NCBI GenBank assembly: GCA_015709495.1
Contig: CP054189.1
Span: forward strand, 1,302,001-1,366,000
Source: Chthonomonadaceae bacterium
GTDB taxonomy: Bacteria > Armatimonadota > Fimbriimonadia > Fimbriimonadales > Fimbriimonadaceae
Reading direction: 5' to 3'
Length of the DNA: 64,000 nucleotides
Shown: one piece after another, positions 1 to 7,974 of the stretch
Position numbering within the stretch: the stretch's first letter is position 1
Layout of the letters: each line of letters opens with the position of its first letter
The notes under the pieces: generated by a model
The model's input: only the letters and a program-made list of their open reading frames with translations
The model's database searches: none
What the model was told of the DNA's origin: nothing
Program-made: the position numbers and the translations under genes

Positions 1-1642
1 CGCCGATCGCCGGAGAAAACGCAAAGGTGCTTTGGGTGCAGAGCCTGCGCCAGAGTTGCTTGCCCGTAAGCGCGTCGAGGGCATACAGGTGCTTGTCCCA
101 CGAGCCGAAGTAGAACCGCTCGCCATCGGCCGCAGCCGGGCTTTGCACGAACGCCGTATCGCCAGGCGGGAGCTCGAAGCGCCACGTTTCCTTTCCGGTC
201 TTGGGCTCGATTCCGTAAATGCGGCCGTCGCCTCCTCCGATCGCGGCCACACCTCGAGCGAACGCAGCCGACCCATACATCGGGCCTTGGGTCGGGTGCT
301 TCCACAGAACGGCGCCGTCCTTGGGGTCGAGGCCATATACAAACCCGTCGGCGCTCCCAACCACCAACGTGCCCGCGCAGATTCGGGGCGAGGAATGGCA
401 GTACCCTCCCGTCTTGGCTCGCCATTCGAGAGCGCCGTCGGATGCTCGCAGCCGGTAGACCGCCCCGTCCATGGCGCTCACGAACAAGGACCCTTCCGCG
501 ATCAGGAGGTGCGACATCACCCCTCCGCTCAGCTTGCGTTCCCACCGGCTCCGGAAAAACGCGCTTTTTGAGTTCACGCGAATAGGGAACGATTCCGCTT
601 GGCCCTCTTGCCCAGCGCGAAGGGAGAGTAGGTGAACGCCGGGAGAAAGGCCTTCGGTACCGAGAGAGCGGGACTCGATCGGCTTCCAGTTCCCCGCGTT
701 CCATCGGAACTCGGAGGCGTCCGGGGGAGCCGTCAGCGGCGCGCCCGCTTCATACTCCGAGGGGCTAACGTGCCAGACTTTGCGCTTCTCTCGGTCGGAC
801 GCCAGGTTCACCGCGGCCAGCAAGCGAAGTTGGGGCTTTTCCAGGGTGCGCCGATACAGCCGGATCTCCCCGCTCTCCCGATCCACTTCGACCTTTTGGT
901 ACGAACCCTGGTACAGGCCCTTGTTCATCGTGCAAAGAAACCCGTCCCATCGCCAGAGGAGGTCGTTGTGGCCGTGCCCCGTGAGTACGATCTTGACGTT
1001 GTACGGCTCGATGACCTTCCGAAGCGCCGATTCGTTGTCCGCCATCACCTGGTCGCGGCCCACCCAATGGTGCGTGGCCAAAAAAACGGGCGTCCGCCTC
1101 CCCACGCGGTCGAGGTCGTCCTCAAGCCAACGGAGCATCTCGCTTTCAAAATGCCCCCAATGCGAGAGGGGAACTGTGCTGTCGAGGAGGGCGAAGTGGC
1201 AGCCTTCCCAATCGAAGGAGCGGTAGGGCGCGCCCACGCGCTCCGAGAAAATCTTCAGCCCCAACCCAGCCCACCGAACGTCGTGGTTGCCGGGAATGTG
1301 GTGGGTGCGGAATGGGAGGCCCGATAGAACGGAATCGTAGCTGTCGTATTCGCCCTTCCAACCGTAGTCGACGACGTCGCCACCGTTGATCGCGAGAGAC
1401 GGCCGGACGACGCCTTCGATTTCTTCCATCAACGCGCGGCATTCGGCGACGTTGCGTTTGAGGCTCACATGGGTGTCGCTGAAGTAGGCAAACGCAGGGA
1501 CGGCCGGTGGCGTCGAGTCGCGACCTGGAAGAAAGGGCCGCCACCGGATGGGAAGGCCCACGACCCCAAGGCTCAATCCCGCATTGAGGACTTCGCGGCG
1601 ACTCAAGCCCGGCGGTTTTTGCGTCAACTCGTCTCGCGCCAT
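1..1642 (-). CDS. Metallophosphoesterase fused to PQQ-type beta-propeller, 3' end outside window
   Basis: An open minus-strand frame of 547 codons runs from ATG at 1642 off the left edge without a stop. The N-terminus carries a twin-arginine-like signal (SRREVL, residues 14-19, then a hydrophobic run), so export is likely. Residues about 50-270 show the calcineurin-like phosphoesterase signature: FSDTH (D56, H58), NGGD, PGNHD and LTGHGH, which together bind two metals. A linker follows, and then repeated blades such as GSADGFVYGLDPKDG and GSWDKHLYALDALTGKQLW, typical of PQQ_2/BamB-like propellers. The substrate cannot be told; the propeller is probably a binding or scaffold module. It lies 44 nt downstream of sdhA on the same strand but has its own candidate -10 element. 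The domains are clear, and the combination is less usual. Confidence 0.85.
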   Translation of the reverse strand, partial: MARDELTQKPPGLSRREVLNAGLSLGVVGLPIRWRPFLPGRDSTPPAVPAFAYFSDTHVSLKRNVAECRALMEEIEGVVRPSLAINGGDVVDYGWKGEYDSYDSVLSGLPFRTHHIPGNHDVRWAGLGLKIFSERVGAPYRSFDWEGCHFALLDSTVPLSHWGHFESEMLRWLEDDLDRVGRRTPVFLATHHWVGRDQVMADNESALRKVIEPYNVKIVLTGHGHNDLLWRWDGFLCTMNKGLYQGSYQKVEVDRESGEIRLYRRTLEKPQLRLLAAVNLASDREKRKVWHVSPSEYEAGAPLTAPPDASEFRWNAGNWKPIESRSLGTEGLSPGVHLLSLRAGQEGQAESFPIRVNSKSAFFRSRWERKLSGGVMSHLLIAEGSLFVSAMDGAVYRLRASDGALEWRAKTGGYCHSSPRICAGTLVVGSADGFVYGLDPKDGAVLWKHPTQGPMYGSAAFARGVAAIGGGDGRIYGIEPKTGKETWRFELPPGDTAFVQSPAAADGERFYFGSWDKHLYALDALTGKQLWRRLCTQSTFAFSPAIG

Positions 1643-1649
1643 CGCTTTC

Positions 1650-1655
1650 AGTATA
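1650..1655 (-). promoter_or_regulatory. -10 element (TATACT) 7 nt before ATG
   Basis: On the minus strand TATACT ends 7 nt before the ATG at 1642. This would place transcription start at or next to the start codon, giving a leaderless mRNA. There is no good Shine-Dalgarno sequence. No clear -35 box was seen. Confidence 0.45.
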
Positions 1656-1686
1656 AGCCAACCTTCGAGCTTGGGGATCGGTTCGC

Positions 1687-3507
1687 TCAGCCCATCTCTT
1701 CGATGATGGCCCGGTGCTCCTCCGAAAGAGGAACCAACGGCGTCGTCGTTAGCTGCATCGATCCGTCCTCGCCCTTGCGGATGCAGGAGTTCACCTTGGC
1801 AGCTTCGGGGTCTTTGTTCGGAAAGTCGAGTCGGAAGTGCGCCCCGCGGCTTTCCTTGCGAGCCAGCGCCGAGCGGGAGATCGCCTCGGAAACGGTCAGC
1901 ATGTGGTGCAAGTCGAGAGCGGTGTGCCAGCCGGGGTTGAAGTCGCGGTTCCCGAAAACTCCGGCCGCCTTCACCCGTTCGCGCAGGGCGGCGAGCTTGG
2001 GGAGCGCGTCGGCAACCTCGCCCTCTTCGCGTACGATCCCCACCTGAGCTTGCATAAGCTGCTGGAGGTCTTGCTGAATTCGGAACGGGTTCTCGCCCTC
2101 GGCATCTTCGAATGGCGCGAGCGCGCTTTGGGCCGCCGAAGCGATTTGAGCTTCGAGATCGGAGCGGTCGGGAGCGCCGGATGCGGCCTTGGCGTAGAGG
2201 GCTGCGTGCTCCCCCGCGCGCTTTCCGAACACCAGCAAGTCCGAAAGAGAATTGCCCCCCAAGCGGTTGGCTCCGTGCAAGCCCGCCGCGACTTCGCCCG
2301 CGGCGAACAGCCCCTCGACGGTGGACATTTGGGTTTCGGCATCCACCCGGACTCCGCCCATCATGTAGTGCGTGGTCGGACCGATCTCCATAGGTTCCTG
2401 GGTGATGTCGATCCCTGCGAGTTCCTTGAACTGGTGGTACATCGCAGGCAGCTTGCGCTTGATATGCTCCTCGCCGTTGGGGACTCGCTCTTTGATCCAA
2501 GCGATGTCGAGGAACACGCCCCCGTGGGGAGAGCCCCTTCCTTCCTTGATTTCGCGTACGATGCACCGGGCGACATGGTCGCGGGTGAGGAGTTCCGGCG
2601 GGCGGCGTGCGTCCTTATCGCCTGTGACATACCGCCAACCCTCTTCGGGGTCATTCGCCGTTTGAGCCTTGTAGAGTTCGGGGATGTCGTTGAACATGAA
2701 CCGGACGCCTTCGCTGTTCTTGAGGATTCCCCCCTCGCCCCGGACGCCTTCTGTAACCAGAAGTCCCTTGACGGAGGGCGGCCAGACCATGCCTGTCGGG
2801 TGGAATTGCACGAACTCCATGTCGATCAGTTCGGCGCCTGCATGGTAGGCCAGCGAGTGGCCGTCCCCGGTGCACTCCCACGAGTTGCTGGTGACGGCGA
2901 AGGACTTTCCGATCCCGCCGGTTGCGATGACGACGGACTTCGCGAGGAACACCACGAAGTTGCCATGCTCCCTGAAGTACGCGAACGCGCCGCAGACCTT
3001 CCCTTTCGATTTCAACAGCGTGGTGGCCGTGCATTCCATGTGGAACTGGATTCCCTTGTGGATGCCGTGGTCCTGGAGCGTGCGGATCATTTCGAGCCCG
3101 GTGCGGTCACCGACGTGGGCCAGCCTGGGGTACTTGTGCCCTCCGAAGTTCCGTTGCAAGATGCGGCCGTCGGGAGTACGATCGAAGAGCGCGCCCCAAG
3201 CTTCCAATTCAAGCACTCGCGACGGCGCTTCCTTGGCGTGGTATTCGGCCATGAAGGGGTTGTTGAGGTACTGGCCGCCCCGCATCGTGTCGGAAAAGTG
3301 GACCTTCCATCCGTCCCGGTCGTCGACGTTGCCGATCGCTGCGGCGACGCCTCCCTCGGCCATCACCGTATGGGCTTTTCCAAGCAGAGACTTGCACACG
3401 ACGCCTACGCTGACGCCTGCGGCGGAGGCCTCGATCGCGGCCCGCAACCCCGCACCGCCAGCGCCGATGATCAGCACGTCGTATTCATGAGTCGGGTAAT
3501 CGCTCAT
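1687..3507 (-). CDS. sdhA: Succinate dehydrogenase/fumarate reductase flavoprotein subunit
   Basis: The 606-residue product is the FAD-containing catalytic subunit of complex II, oxidising succinate to fumarate. Visible features are the dinucleotide-binding GAGGAG (residues 15-20), AHTVMAEGGV with the His expected to hold FAD covalently (H46), the substrate loop FHPTG, TEGVRGEGG, and the C-terminal GGNSLSDLLVFG. I chose ATG 3507 because GGAGG lies 10 nt upstream; a longer frame to 3570 would overlap the anchor gene. It starts 2 nt after the stop of the membrane anchor gene, so the two are co-transcribed. The iron-sulfur subunit sdhB, usually adjacent, is missing: the next gene downstream is an unrelated phosphoesterase. 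Confidence 0.95.
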   Translation of the reverse strand: MSDYPTHEYDVLIIGAGGAGLRAAIEASAAGVSVGVVCKSLLGKAHTVMAEGGVAAAIGNVDDRDGWKVHFSDTMRGGQYLNNPFMAEYHAKEAPSRVLELEAWGALFDRTPDGRILQRNFGGHKYPRLAHVGDRTGLEMIRTLQDHGIHKGIQFHMECTATTLLKSKGKVCGAFAYFREHGNFVVFLAKSVVIATGGIGKSFAVTSNSWECTGDGHSLAYHAGAELIDMEFVQFHPTGMVWPPSVKGLLVTEGVRGEGGILKNSEGVRFMFNDIPELYKAQTANDPEEGWRYVTGDKDARRPPELLTRDHVARCIVREIKEGRGSPHGGVFLDIAWIKERVPNGEEHIKRKLPAMYHQFKELAGIDITQEPMEIGPTTHYMMGGVRVDAETQMSTVEGLFAAGEVAAGLHGANRLGGNSLSDLLVFGKRAGEHAALYAKAASGAPDRSDLEAQIASAAQSALAPFEDAEGENPFRIQQDLQQLMQAQVGIVREEGEVADALPKLAALRERVKAAGVFGNRDFNPGWHTALDLHHMLTVSEAISRSALARKESRGAHFRLDFPNKDPEAAKVNSCIRKGEDGSMQLTTTPLVPLSEEHRAIIEEMG

Positions 3508-3508
3508 C

Positions 3509-4351
3509 TCAGAAGAACCTCCAATCGGACCACACCCCCATCGCCACCAAACGAATGTAAAGGTCGGCAAACATCACGCTGAAGAGACTCATCCAGGCGA
3601 AATTCATGTGACGGGGATTGAGGCGCGAGACGCAAGAGTAGCAGGCATGGCGAGTCTTGTGACTGGAGAGGCAGTCCTTCTTGCCGCCGATCAGGTGCCG
3701 GAACGAGTGGCACGAGATGGTGTAAAAGGTGAGAAGGGTGGTGTTGGCAAGGAGCACGATCGACCCCACGCCGACGCCAAACTGAACAGGCTGATTCGGC
3801 ATCGGCCCGAGCCCCGCCGGCGCATAGCGGCCCATCTCGCCGACGGGGAACCAGAACCCTTTCCAGACATCGTGCCAAAGCGCCAAAAGGAAGAGGAGGG
3901 CGAAGTAGAGGAAGTAACGATGCAAGTTCTGGAGAATGAGCGGCAGCCCGTTCTCGCCGGTATAACCCTTTCTCGGCTCTCCCACGGCGCACGACGGAGG
4001 GTCGGCCCAAAACGCCTTGTAATAGGCGCCCCGGTAGTAGTAGCAGGTGAACCGGAACAGCGCTGGGAACGGCAAGATGATCAGAGCGGGGGAGAACGGC
4101 AACCAACCTGGCCACCACTCCGGCTTAGGCCCAAACCAAGAATGGGGCGAAACCCCGATCAGCTCCGGCGAATAGAACGGCGACAGGTAGTTTCCGTGGA
4201 AGTAGTTCGCCCCCTGAAACGCCGCCCAAGTCGCATACACGATGAACAACGAGAGCGCGACGAACACGAGCGCGGGCTGGACCCACCACGTATCGCTCCG
4301 CGAAGTGGCGCCGAACCCTCGCGGCTTGAGAGTGGGAGATGCTTTGGCCAT
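3509..4351 (-). CDS. Succinate dehydrogenase membrane anchor-like protein
   Basis: A 280-residue integral membrane protein with about five or six hydrophobic segments (near residues 25-45, 88-108, 146-165, 200-222, 250-270). It lies directly upstream of sdhA in the same operon. Long single-polypeptide anchors of this kind occur next to sdhA in actinobacteria and related lineages, where they carry electrons to menaquinone. Several His and Cys residues (a CHSFRH segment and a Cys/His cluster RHACYSC near residue 236) could bind haem or metal. The family call rests largely on position and topology, and quinone or haem binding is inferred. Confidence 0.7.
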   Translation of the reverse strand: MAKASPTLKPRGFGATSRSDTWWVQPALVFVALSLFIVYATWAAFQGANYFHGNYLSPFYSPELIGVSPHSWFGPKPEWWPGWLPFSPALIILPFPALFRFTCYYYRGAYYKAFWADPPSCAVGEPRKGYTGENGLPLILQNLHRYFLYFALLFLLALWHDVWKGFWFPVGEMGRYAPAGLGPMPNQPVQFGVGVGSIVLLANTTLLTFYTISCHSFRHLIGGKKDCLSSHKTRHACYSCVSRLNPRHMNFAWMSLFSVMFADLYIRLVAMGVWSDWRFF

Positions 4352-4407
4352 CGAATCTCAAGGTTCAGCCCTTCCTCCGCCGATTCCTGCAAAGAGTTCG
4401 CTTGGGC

Positions 4408-4413
4408 TATTCT
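4408..4413 (+). promoter_or_regulatory. -10 element (TATTCT) 8 nt before GTG
   Basis: TATTCT ends 8 nt before the GTG chosen as start of the TfoX-like gene at 4422. There is no Shine-Dalgarno sequence in the gap, so this fits a leaderless transcript. Confidence 0.4.
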
Positions 4414-4421
4414 TTGGGGCT

Positions 4422-4757
4422 GTGAGCTTCTCCAACTCCTACCGTGAGCACGTCGAGGAACGGCTCGCCATCGTCACCCCGCTTCGAACCCGCGCGATGT
4501 TTGGCGGAGTGGGCATCTATTCGGGCGATCTCTTCTTTGCGCTCATCGCCGAGGACAGGCTTTACTTCAAAGTCGACGATACGAATCGGGGTGACTTTCA
4601 AGAGCGCGGGATGGAGCCGTTTTATCCTTACGATTCTCCGAAACCGATGGGCTATTGGGAGCTTCCGCCGGGCGTCCTTGACGATCCAGCGGAGCTCAAG
4701 TTGTGGGTCGAGAAGGCTCTTGGCGTCGCCGAACGGGCCAAGCGTCCGCGAAAGTAG
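4422..4757 (+). CDS. TfoX N-terminal domain-like protein
   Basis: A 111-residue protein matching the stand-alone TfoX N-terminal fold: R-AMFGGVGIYSGDLFFALI, then LYFKVDD, a PFYPYDSPKPMGYWELP segment, and a C-terminal helix ending in a basic tail. TfoX-N proteins are small cytosolic proteins, linked to competence regulation in gamma-proteobacteria but of unknown function elsewhere. The frame extends further upstream, but GTG 4422 starts exactly at the domain and avoids overlap with the divergent sdh operon (start 4351). It has a leaderless-type -10. The function here is unknown. Confidence 0.8.
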   Translation: MSFSNSYREHVEERLAIVTPLRTRAMFGGVGIYSGDLFFALIAEDRLYFKVDDTNRGDFQERGMEPFYPYDSPKPMGYWELPPGVLDDPAELKLWVEKALGVAERAKRPRK

Positions 4758-4770
4758 AGGTCCCCGCAGA

Positions 4771-4776
4771 TATACT
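4771..4776 (+). promoter_or_regulatory. -10 element (TATACT) 11 nt before ATG of namZ
   Basis: TATACT lies 11 nt before the ATG at 4788, leaving a very short or absent leader. No Shine-Dalgarno sequence is visible between them. Confidence 0.35.
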
Positions 4777-4787
4777 TCGGGTTCCCC

Positions 4788-5969
4788 ATGAGCCAGGCGA
4801 TTCCAGGCATCGACCGTCTTCTCTCTGACCATACGCACTTGATTCGGGGGCGGCGCATCGGGCTGCTCTGCAACCAGGCGACGGTTACGACCTCTTTCGT
4901 CCCGCTACTCGACGCGCTTCTATCGAGGAGCCGCGAGCTGGAATGCGAGGTGGTCGCGGTGTTCGGACCGCAGCACGGAATTTGGGGCCACACGCAGGAC
5001 AACATGATCGAGTGGGAGGGCTATTCGGACCCCCGCACGGGGTTGCCGTTCTACTCGCTCTACGGCGAGCGGCGCGAACCCCAGCCGAACTGGCTCGAAG
5101 GCATCGATTTGTTCGTCGCGGACCTGCCCGACATCGGGTCGAGGTACTACACCTTCATTTGGACTCTGGGGCTCTGCATGAAGGCCTGCGAGCGGGCGGA
5201 TATCCCCGTGCTCGTTCTCGACCGCCCGAACCCGATCGGGGGCGCGAGGGCGGAAGGGTTCGTTCTCAATCCCGAGTTTTCGAGCTTCGTGGGGCTGCAT
5301 CCGATGCCTCAGCGACACGGGATGACCTTGGGAGAGATCGCTCAGATGTTCTTTCAGGCGGGGTTCGCCCAGCCGGAACTCGAAGTGCTGCGAGTCGTGG
5401 GCTGGGATCGCGCGGACTTCCTGGACTCAACTGGAATCCCCTGGGTGATGCCCTCGCCCAATATGCCTTGCCTCGAAACCGCGCTCGTCTATCCTGGCGC
5501 TTGCTTGATCGAGGGCACGCTCCTGACCGAAGGGCGAGGAACCACCCGCCCCTTCGAGATCGTGGGGGCGCCCTACATTGACGGCTGGCGGCTGGCCGAG
5601 ATCCTCAATCGAATCGGGCTCCCTGGAGTGGTCTTCCGGCCGTACCAGTTCTTGCCGACCTTTCAGAAACATCACGACAAGGTATGCCAAGGGGTTTTCA
5701 CGCACGTTACGGACCGCCAAGCGTTTCGCCCTGTGCTTACGACTGCTGCGCTGTTGCTCGAAGTCGCCCAGGCTTACCCAGACGATTTCGGGTGGCTTCC
5801 ACCGCCCTACGAGTACGAAGCCGAGAAGATGCCGATCGACATCCTTGCCGGGCATTCGTTTTTGCGTGAGGCCGTCGAGGGCAGCGGGAACCTGAAAGCC
5901 GTGCAGGAGCGAATGGACGAGGAATGCGCGGCGTTTGAACCTCTAAGGAACGCCGTCCGCCTCTACTGA
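4788..5969 (+). CDS. namZ: Exo-beta-N-acetylmuramidase NamZ family (DUF1343)
   Basis: A 393-residue protein that matches the DUF1343 family end to end: GRRIGLLCNQ, VVAVFGPQHGIWG, YSLYGE, DLPDIGSRYYTFIWTL, LVLDRPNPIGG, MPQRHGMTLGEIA, and a C-terminal region with EGRGTTRPFE. Characterised members (NamZ) release MurNAc from the non-reducing ends of peptidoglycan fragments in cell-wall recycling. I see no obvious signal peptide (the N-terminus is MSQAIPGIDRLL), so the protein is cytosolic or exported by another route. It stands 31 nt after the TfoX-like gene on the same strand with its own -10. The GH20 hexosaminidase at 58.7 kb could act on the same glycans, but the two are not linked. Confidence 0.88.
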   Translation: MSQAIPGIDRLLSDHTHLIRGRRIGLLCNQATVTTSFVPLLDALLSRSRELECEVVAVFGPQHGIWGHTQDNMIEWEGYSDPRTGLPFYSLYGERREPQPNWLEGIDLFVADLPDIGSRYYTFIWTLGLCMKACERADIPVLVLDRPNPIGGARAEGFVLNPEFSSFVGLHPMPQRHGMTLGEIAQMFFQAGFAQPELEVLRVVGWDRADFLDSTGIPWVMPSPNMPCLETALVYPGACLIEGTLLTEGRGTTRPFEIVGAPYIDGWRLAEILNRIGLPGVVFRPYQFLPTFQKHHDKVCQGVFTHVTDRQAFRPVLTTAALLLEVAQAYPDDFGWLPPPYEYEAEKMPIDILAGHSFLREAVEGSGNLKAVQERMDEECAAFEPLRNAVRLY

Positions 5970-5977
5970 GCGCCGAT

Positions 5978-6006
5978 TTGTGCCCAAGGGGCTGAGCCGT
6001 TATAAT
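5978..6006 (+). promoter_or_regulatory. Promoter of darA-holB, leaderless type
   Basis: TTGTGC (5978-5983), a 17-nt spacer and TATAAT (6001-6006) form a good sigma-70-type promoter. TATAAT ends 8 nt before the GTG at 6015, so transcription should begin at or within a nucleotide or two of the start codon. Confidence 0.7.
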
Positions 6007-6014
6007 AGTGCCGC

Positions 6015-6344
6015 GTGAAGTTCGTCGTCTGTGTCGTCCATAGCCGCGATAAGAACAAGGTCACCGATGAGATGATCCGGGCCGGCTACAAGTTCACCGT
6101 CATCAGTTCGACGGGCGGATTCCTTCGGGAAGGCAACACGACGATTCTCGTGGGGGTCGGCGAGGAGGACACGCCCGCGCTGTTGAACCTGATCGAGCAG
6201 AATTGCCAAGCTCGCGAGCAGCTTTTGAACGTGATGCCCTTGGAGGCGGCTCCTACGGGGGCCTTCCTGACGAGCCCGGTAAAGGTTCCGGTCGGGGGGG
6301 CCGTAGTGTTTGTGTTGAATGTCGAAAGATTCGAGCGTTTCTGA
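6015..6344 (+). CDS. darA: Cyclic di-AMP receptor (PII-like DarA/PstA)
   Basis: A 109-residue protein matching the PII-like c-di-AMP receptor family (formerly DUF970, YaaQ): N-terminal MKFVVCVVHSRDKN, the T-loop region FTVISSTGGFLREGNTT, and GVGEEDTPALLNLIEQNC. The family forms trimers that bind c-di-AMP at subunit interfaces; downstream targets are mostly unknown. The GTG start is fixed by the promoter 8 nt upstream and by the family N-terminus. Its last 26 nt overlap holB, as in the yaaQ-holB neighbourhood of Bacillus, which argues for a conserved link with replication. It implies that this organism makes c-di-AMP; no diadenylate cyclase is in the window. Confidence 0.92.
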   Translation: MKFVVCVVHSRDKNKVTDEMIRAGYKFTVISSTGGFLREGNTTILVGVGEEDTPALLNLIEQNCQAREQLLNVMPLEAAPTGAFLTSPVKVPVGGAVVFVLNVERFERF

Positions 6345-7275
6345 GCCTCCTGCAGGTCGGAATCGAACCCCCTTTGCCAGATTGCTGGAAAGGGCGATCG
6401 GCGACGACTCCTCGATTCATGCGGTCCTGCTCTATGGCGAGGAGGGTGGACAGCGCGACAGCTTTGCCGCCGAGCTTGCTCAAGGATGGCTTTGCGCCCA
6501 GCCGAGAGAGGACGGCGCGTGCGGCGAGTGCAAGCCGTGTATGCAGTTCAGCCGAGACGCGGCGGTCGATCTCTTGCGAATCGCGCCGAGCGGAAAGAGC
6601 CGCCTTATCCGCAAACAATCGATCCGCCCTGCTAAGGAATCGGACGAGTACCCAGTATCCGAGTTCTTGCGGACTCCTCCGCTGTCGGCGCGCAACAAGG
6701 TGATTTGGATGGCCGACGTCGATCGGCTGGGTCTGGACGCCGCAAATTCGTTCCTCAAGATCCTTGAAGAGCCACCCGAACGAAGCCGCTTCGTCCTCAC
6801 CACGCAGCACTATTCCGCCGTTCTGCCGACCATCGCTTCGCGGGCGATCGGAGTGCCTTGCGAGGTGGGGACGCCCGAAGAGCTAGCCCAAGACTTTGGC
6901 GTGTTGGAGAACTGGGAGGAGCTTTGGGCCCTCGGCTCCCGGACTCGACTGGAGCGGTTGCGCTCGCGCAGAGAGTCTTGGCGCTCGCTCGCCGAATCGC
7001 TCGAGAGCCTGCCCCAGCGGCCTCGGTCGGCGGCGCTCAGCGTTTCGGAGAGTTGGCGGGAGATCGCCAAGCAGCTTGCCGACGACGACTCCGTCCCTTC
7101 CCGAACGGCTCATTGCTGGGTCTTAGAAGCGGTCGCTCTGTGGGCCGTCGAGGGCGGGTGGCGCTCGAAAGCCGTCCAGCACGTGCTCGAATCGCATCGC
7201 AAAGTCGAAGGTAACGTTCAGCCTTCACTCGAGTTCGATGCCCTTTGCACCACCATCGTGGGAGCGCTTCGGTGA
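6319..7275 (+). CDS. holB: DNA polymerase III subunit delta'
   Basis: A 318-residue clamp-loader subunit. AAA+ features include HAVLLYGEEGGQRDSF, a degenerate P-loop as usual for delta', and the four-Cys zinc module (C-x8-C-x2-C-x2-C, about residues 58-72). They continue with WMADVDRLGLDAANSFLKILEEPPE and a sensor-1-like RFVLTT. The family SRC motif is altered to ASRAIGVPC. It assembles with tau/gamma and delta to load the beta clamp. The start overlaps darA by 26 nt, so translation is probably coupled. It is the last gene of this unit; about 100 nt separate it from the sigma-factor gene. Confidence 0.92.
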   Translation: MSKDSSVSEPPAGRNRTPFARLLERAIGDDSSIHAVLLYGEEGGQRDSFAAELAQGWLCAQPREDGACGECKPCMQFSRDAAVDLLRIAPSGKSRLIRKQSIRPAKESDEYPVSEFLRTPPLSARNKVIWMADVDRLGLDAANSFLKILEEPPERSRFVLTTQHYSAVLPTIASRAIGVPCEVGTPEELAQDFGVLENWEELWALGSRTRLERLRSRRESWRSLAESLESLPQRPRSAALSVSESWREIAKQLADDDSVPSRTAHCWVLEAVALWAVEGGWRSKAVQHVLESHRKVEGNVQPSLEFDALCTTIVGALR

Positions 7276-7287
7276 AGCCCGAAGTCC

Positions 7288-7315
7288 GAACTTCGTAGAA
7301 TTCGGTGTAAACTAA
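7288..7315 (+). promoter_or_regulatory. Candidate ECF-type autoregulatory promoter
   Basis: GAACTT (7288-7293), a 17-nt spacer and ACTAA (7311-7315) resemble the GAACTT / TCTAA architecture of sigma-E-class promoters and sit just upstream of an ECF sigma gene. A second GAACTT occurs at 9504-9509 before htrA, without a matching -10. A competing TAGAAT at 7296-7301 cannot be excluded. Confidence 0.35.
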
Positions 7316-7377
7316 CAGATCGCGGGCAGGAACTGTGACGCGTCCGCCATGCGTAGGTAGATGCGGCTGGAAGAGAA

Positions 7378-7974
7378 ATGGTCCAAAGCTTGACACGCGC
7401 CCTAAGCCGATCTGACGAGAATCAGAAGGAACGGTTCGAATCTCTCGTGAAGGATTCGTTCCGAAGCGCCTACGGGTTCGCCTATCGGCTAACTGGCAAC
7501 TTGACGGACGCAGAAGACCTTGTCCAGGAGACGTACCTCCGCGCGTACCGGTTTTTCCATCGCTACGACGAAGACCTCCCGTTTCTGAATTGGCTCTACA
7601 GGATCATGAGCAACGCGCACGTCGATACGGTTCGGCGGCGGGGACGGCTCCGGACAACCAGCTTGGAGCAGACGGTGTTCGGCGGAACCACGACCCTGGA
7701 GATCCCTGACGACGAAGCTTCGCCCGAAGCCGAACTCATGCAAAACGCGATGGGCGAACACGTCGAAGCCGGGCTTCAAGCGATGAACCCCGAGTTTCGG
7801 ACGGCGGTTCTGCTGGCCGACGTCGAAGGGATGGCCTACGAAGAGATCGCTTCGATCATGGGCACTTCCGTCGGCACCGTGCGTTCTCGAATTCACCGGG
7901 GCCGAAAGCAACTCAAACGGCTCCTCAGAAAGCGATGCCCGGCGCAGTATGGAGGTGAGAGCGGTGTTGTGTAG
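7378..7974 (+). CDS. ECF RNA polymerase sigma factor (RpoE/SigW-like)
   Basis: A 198-residue group IV sigma factor. Region 2 is seen as YRLTGNLTDAEDLVQETYLRAYRF, followed by the promoter-melting helix region NWLYRIMSNAHVDTVRRRGR. Region 4 (AYEEIASIMGTSVGTVRSRI) has the helix-turn-helix that reads the -35 box. It overlaps the anti-sigma gene by 11 nt and is followed by an RseB-like protein and HtrA, so it very probably directs an envelope-stress regulon. The 100-nt upstream region holds a GAACTT-type promoter candidate. Confidence 0.93.
   Translation: MVQSLTRALSRSDENQKERFESLVKDSFRSAYGFAYRLTGNLTDAEDLVQETYLRAYRFFHRYDEDLPFLNWLYRIMSNAHVDTVRRRGRLRTTSLEQTVFGGTTTLEIPDDEASPEAELMQNAMGEHVEAGLQAMNPEFRTAVLLADVEGMAYEEIASIMGTSVGTVRSRIHRGRKQLKRLLRKRCPAQYGGESGVV

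Noticed and set aside
1837..3582. A 581-codon open frame antisense to sdhA
   Set aside because: It is a codon-bias shadow of a GC-rich gene: the opposite strand encodes an unmistakable SdhA over its whole length.
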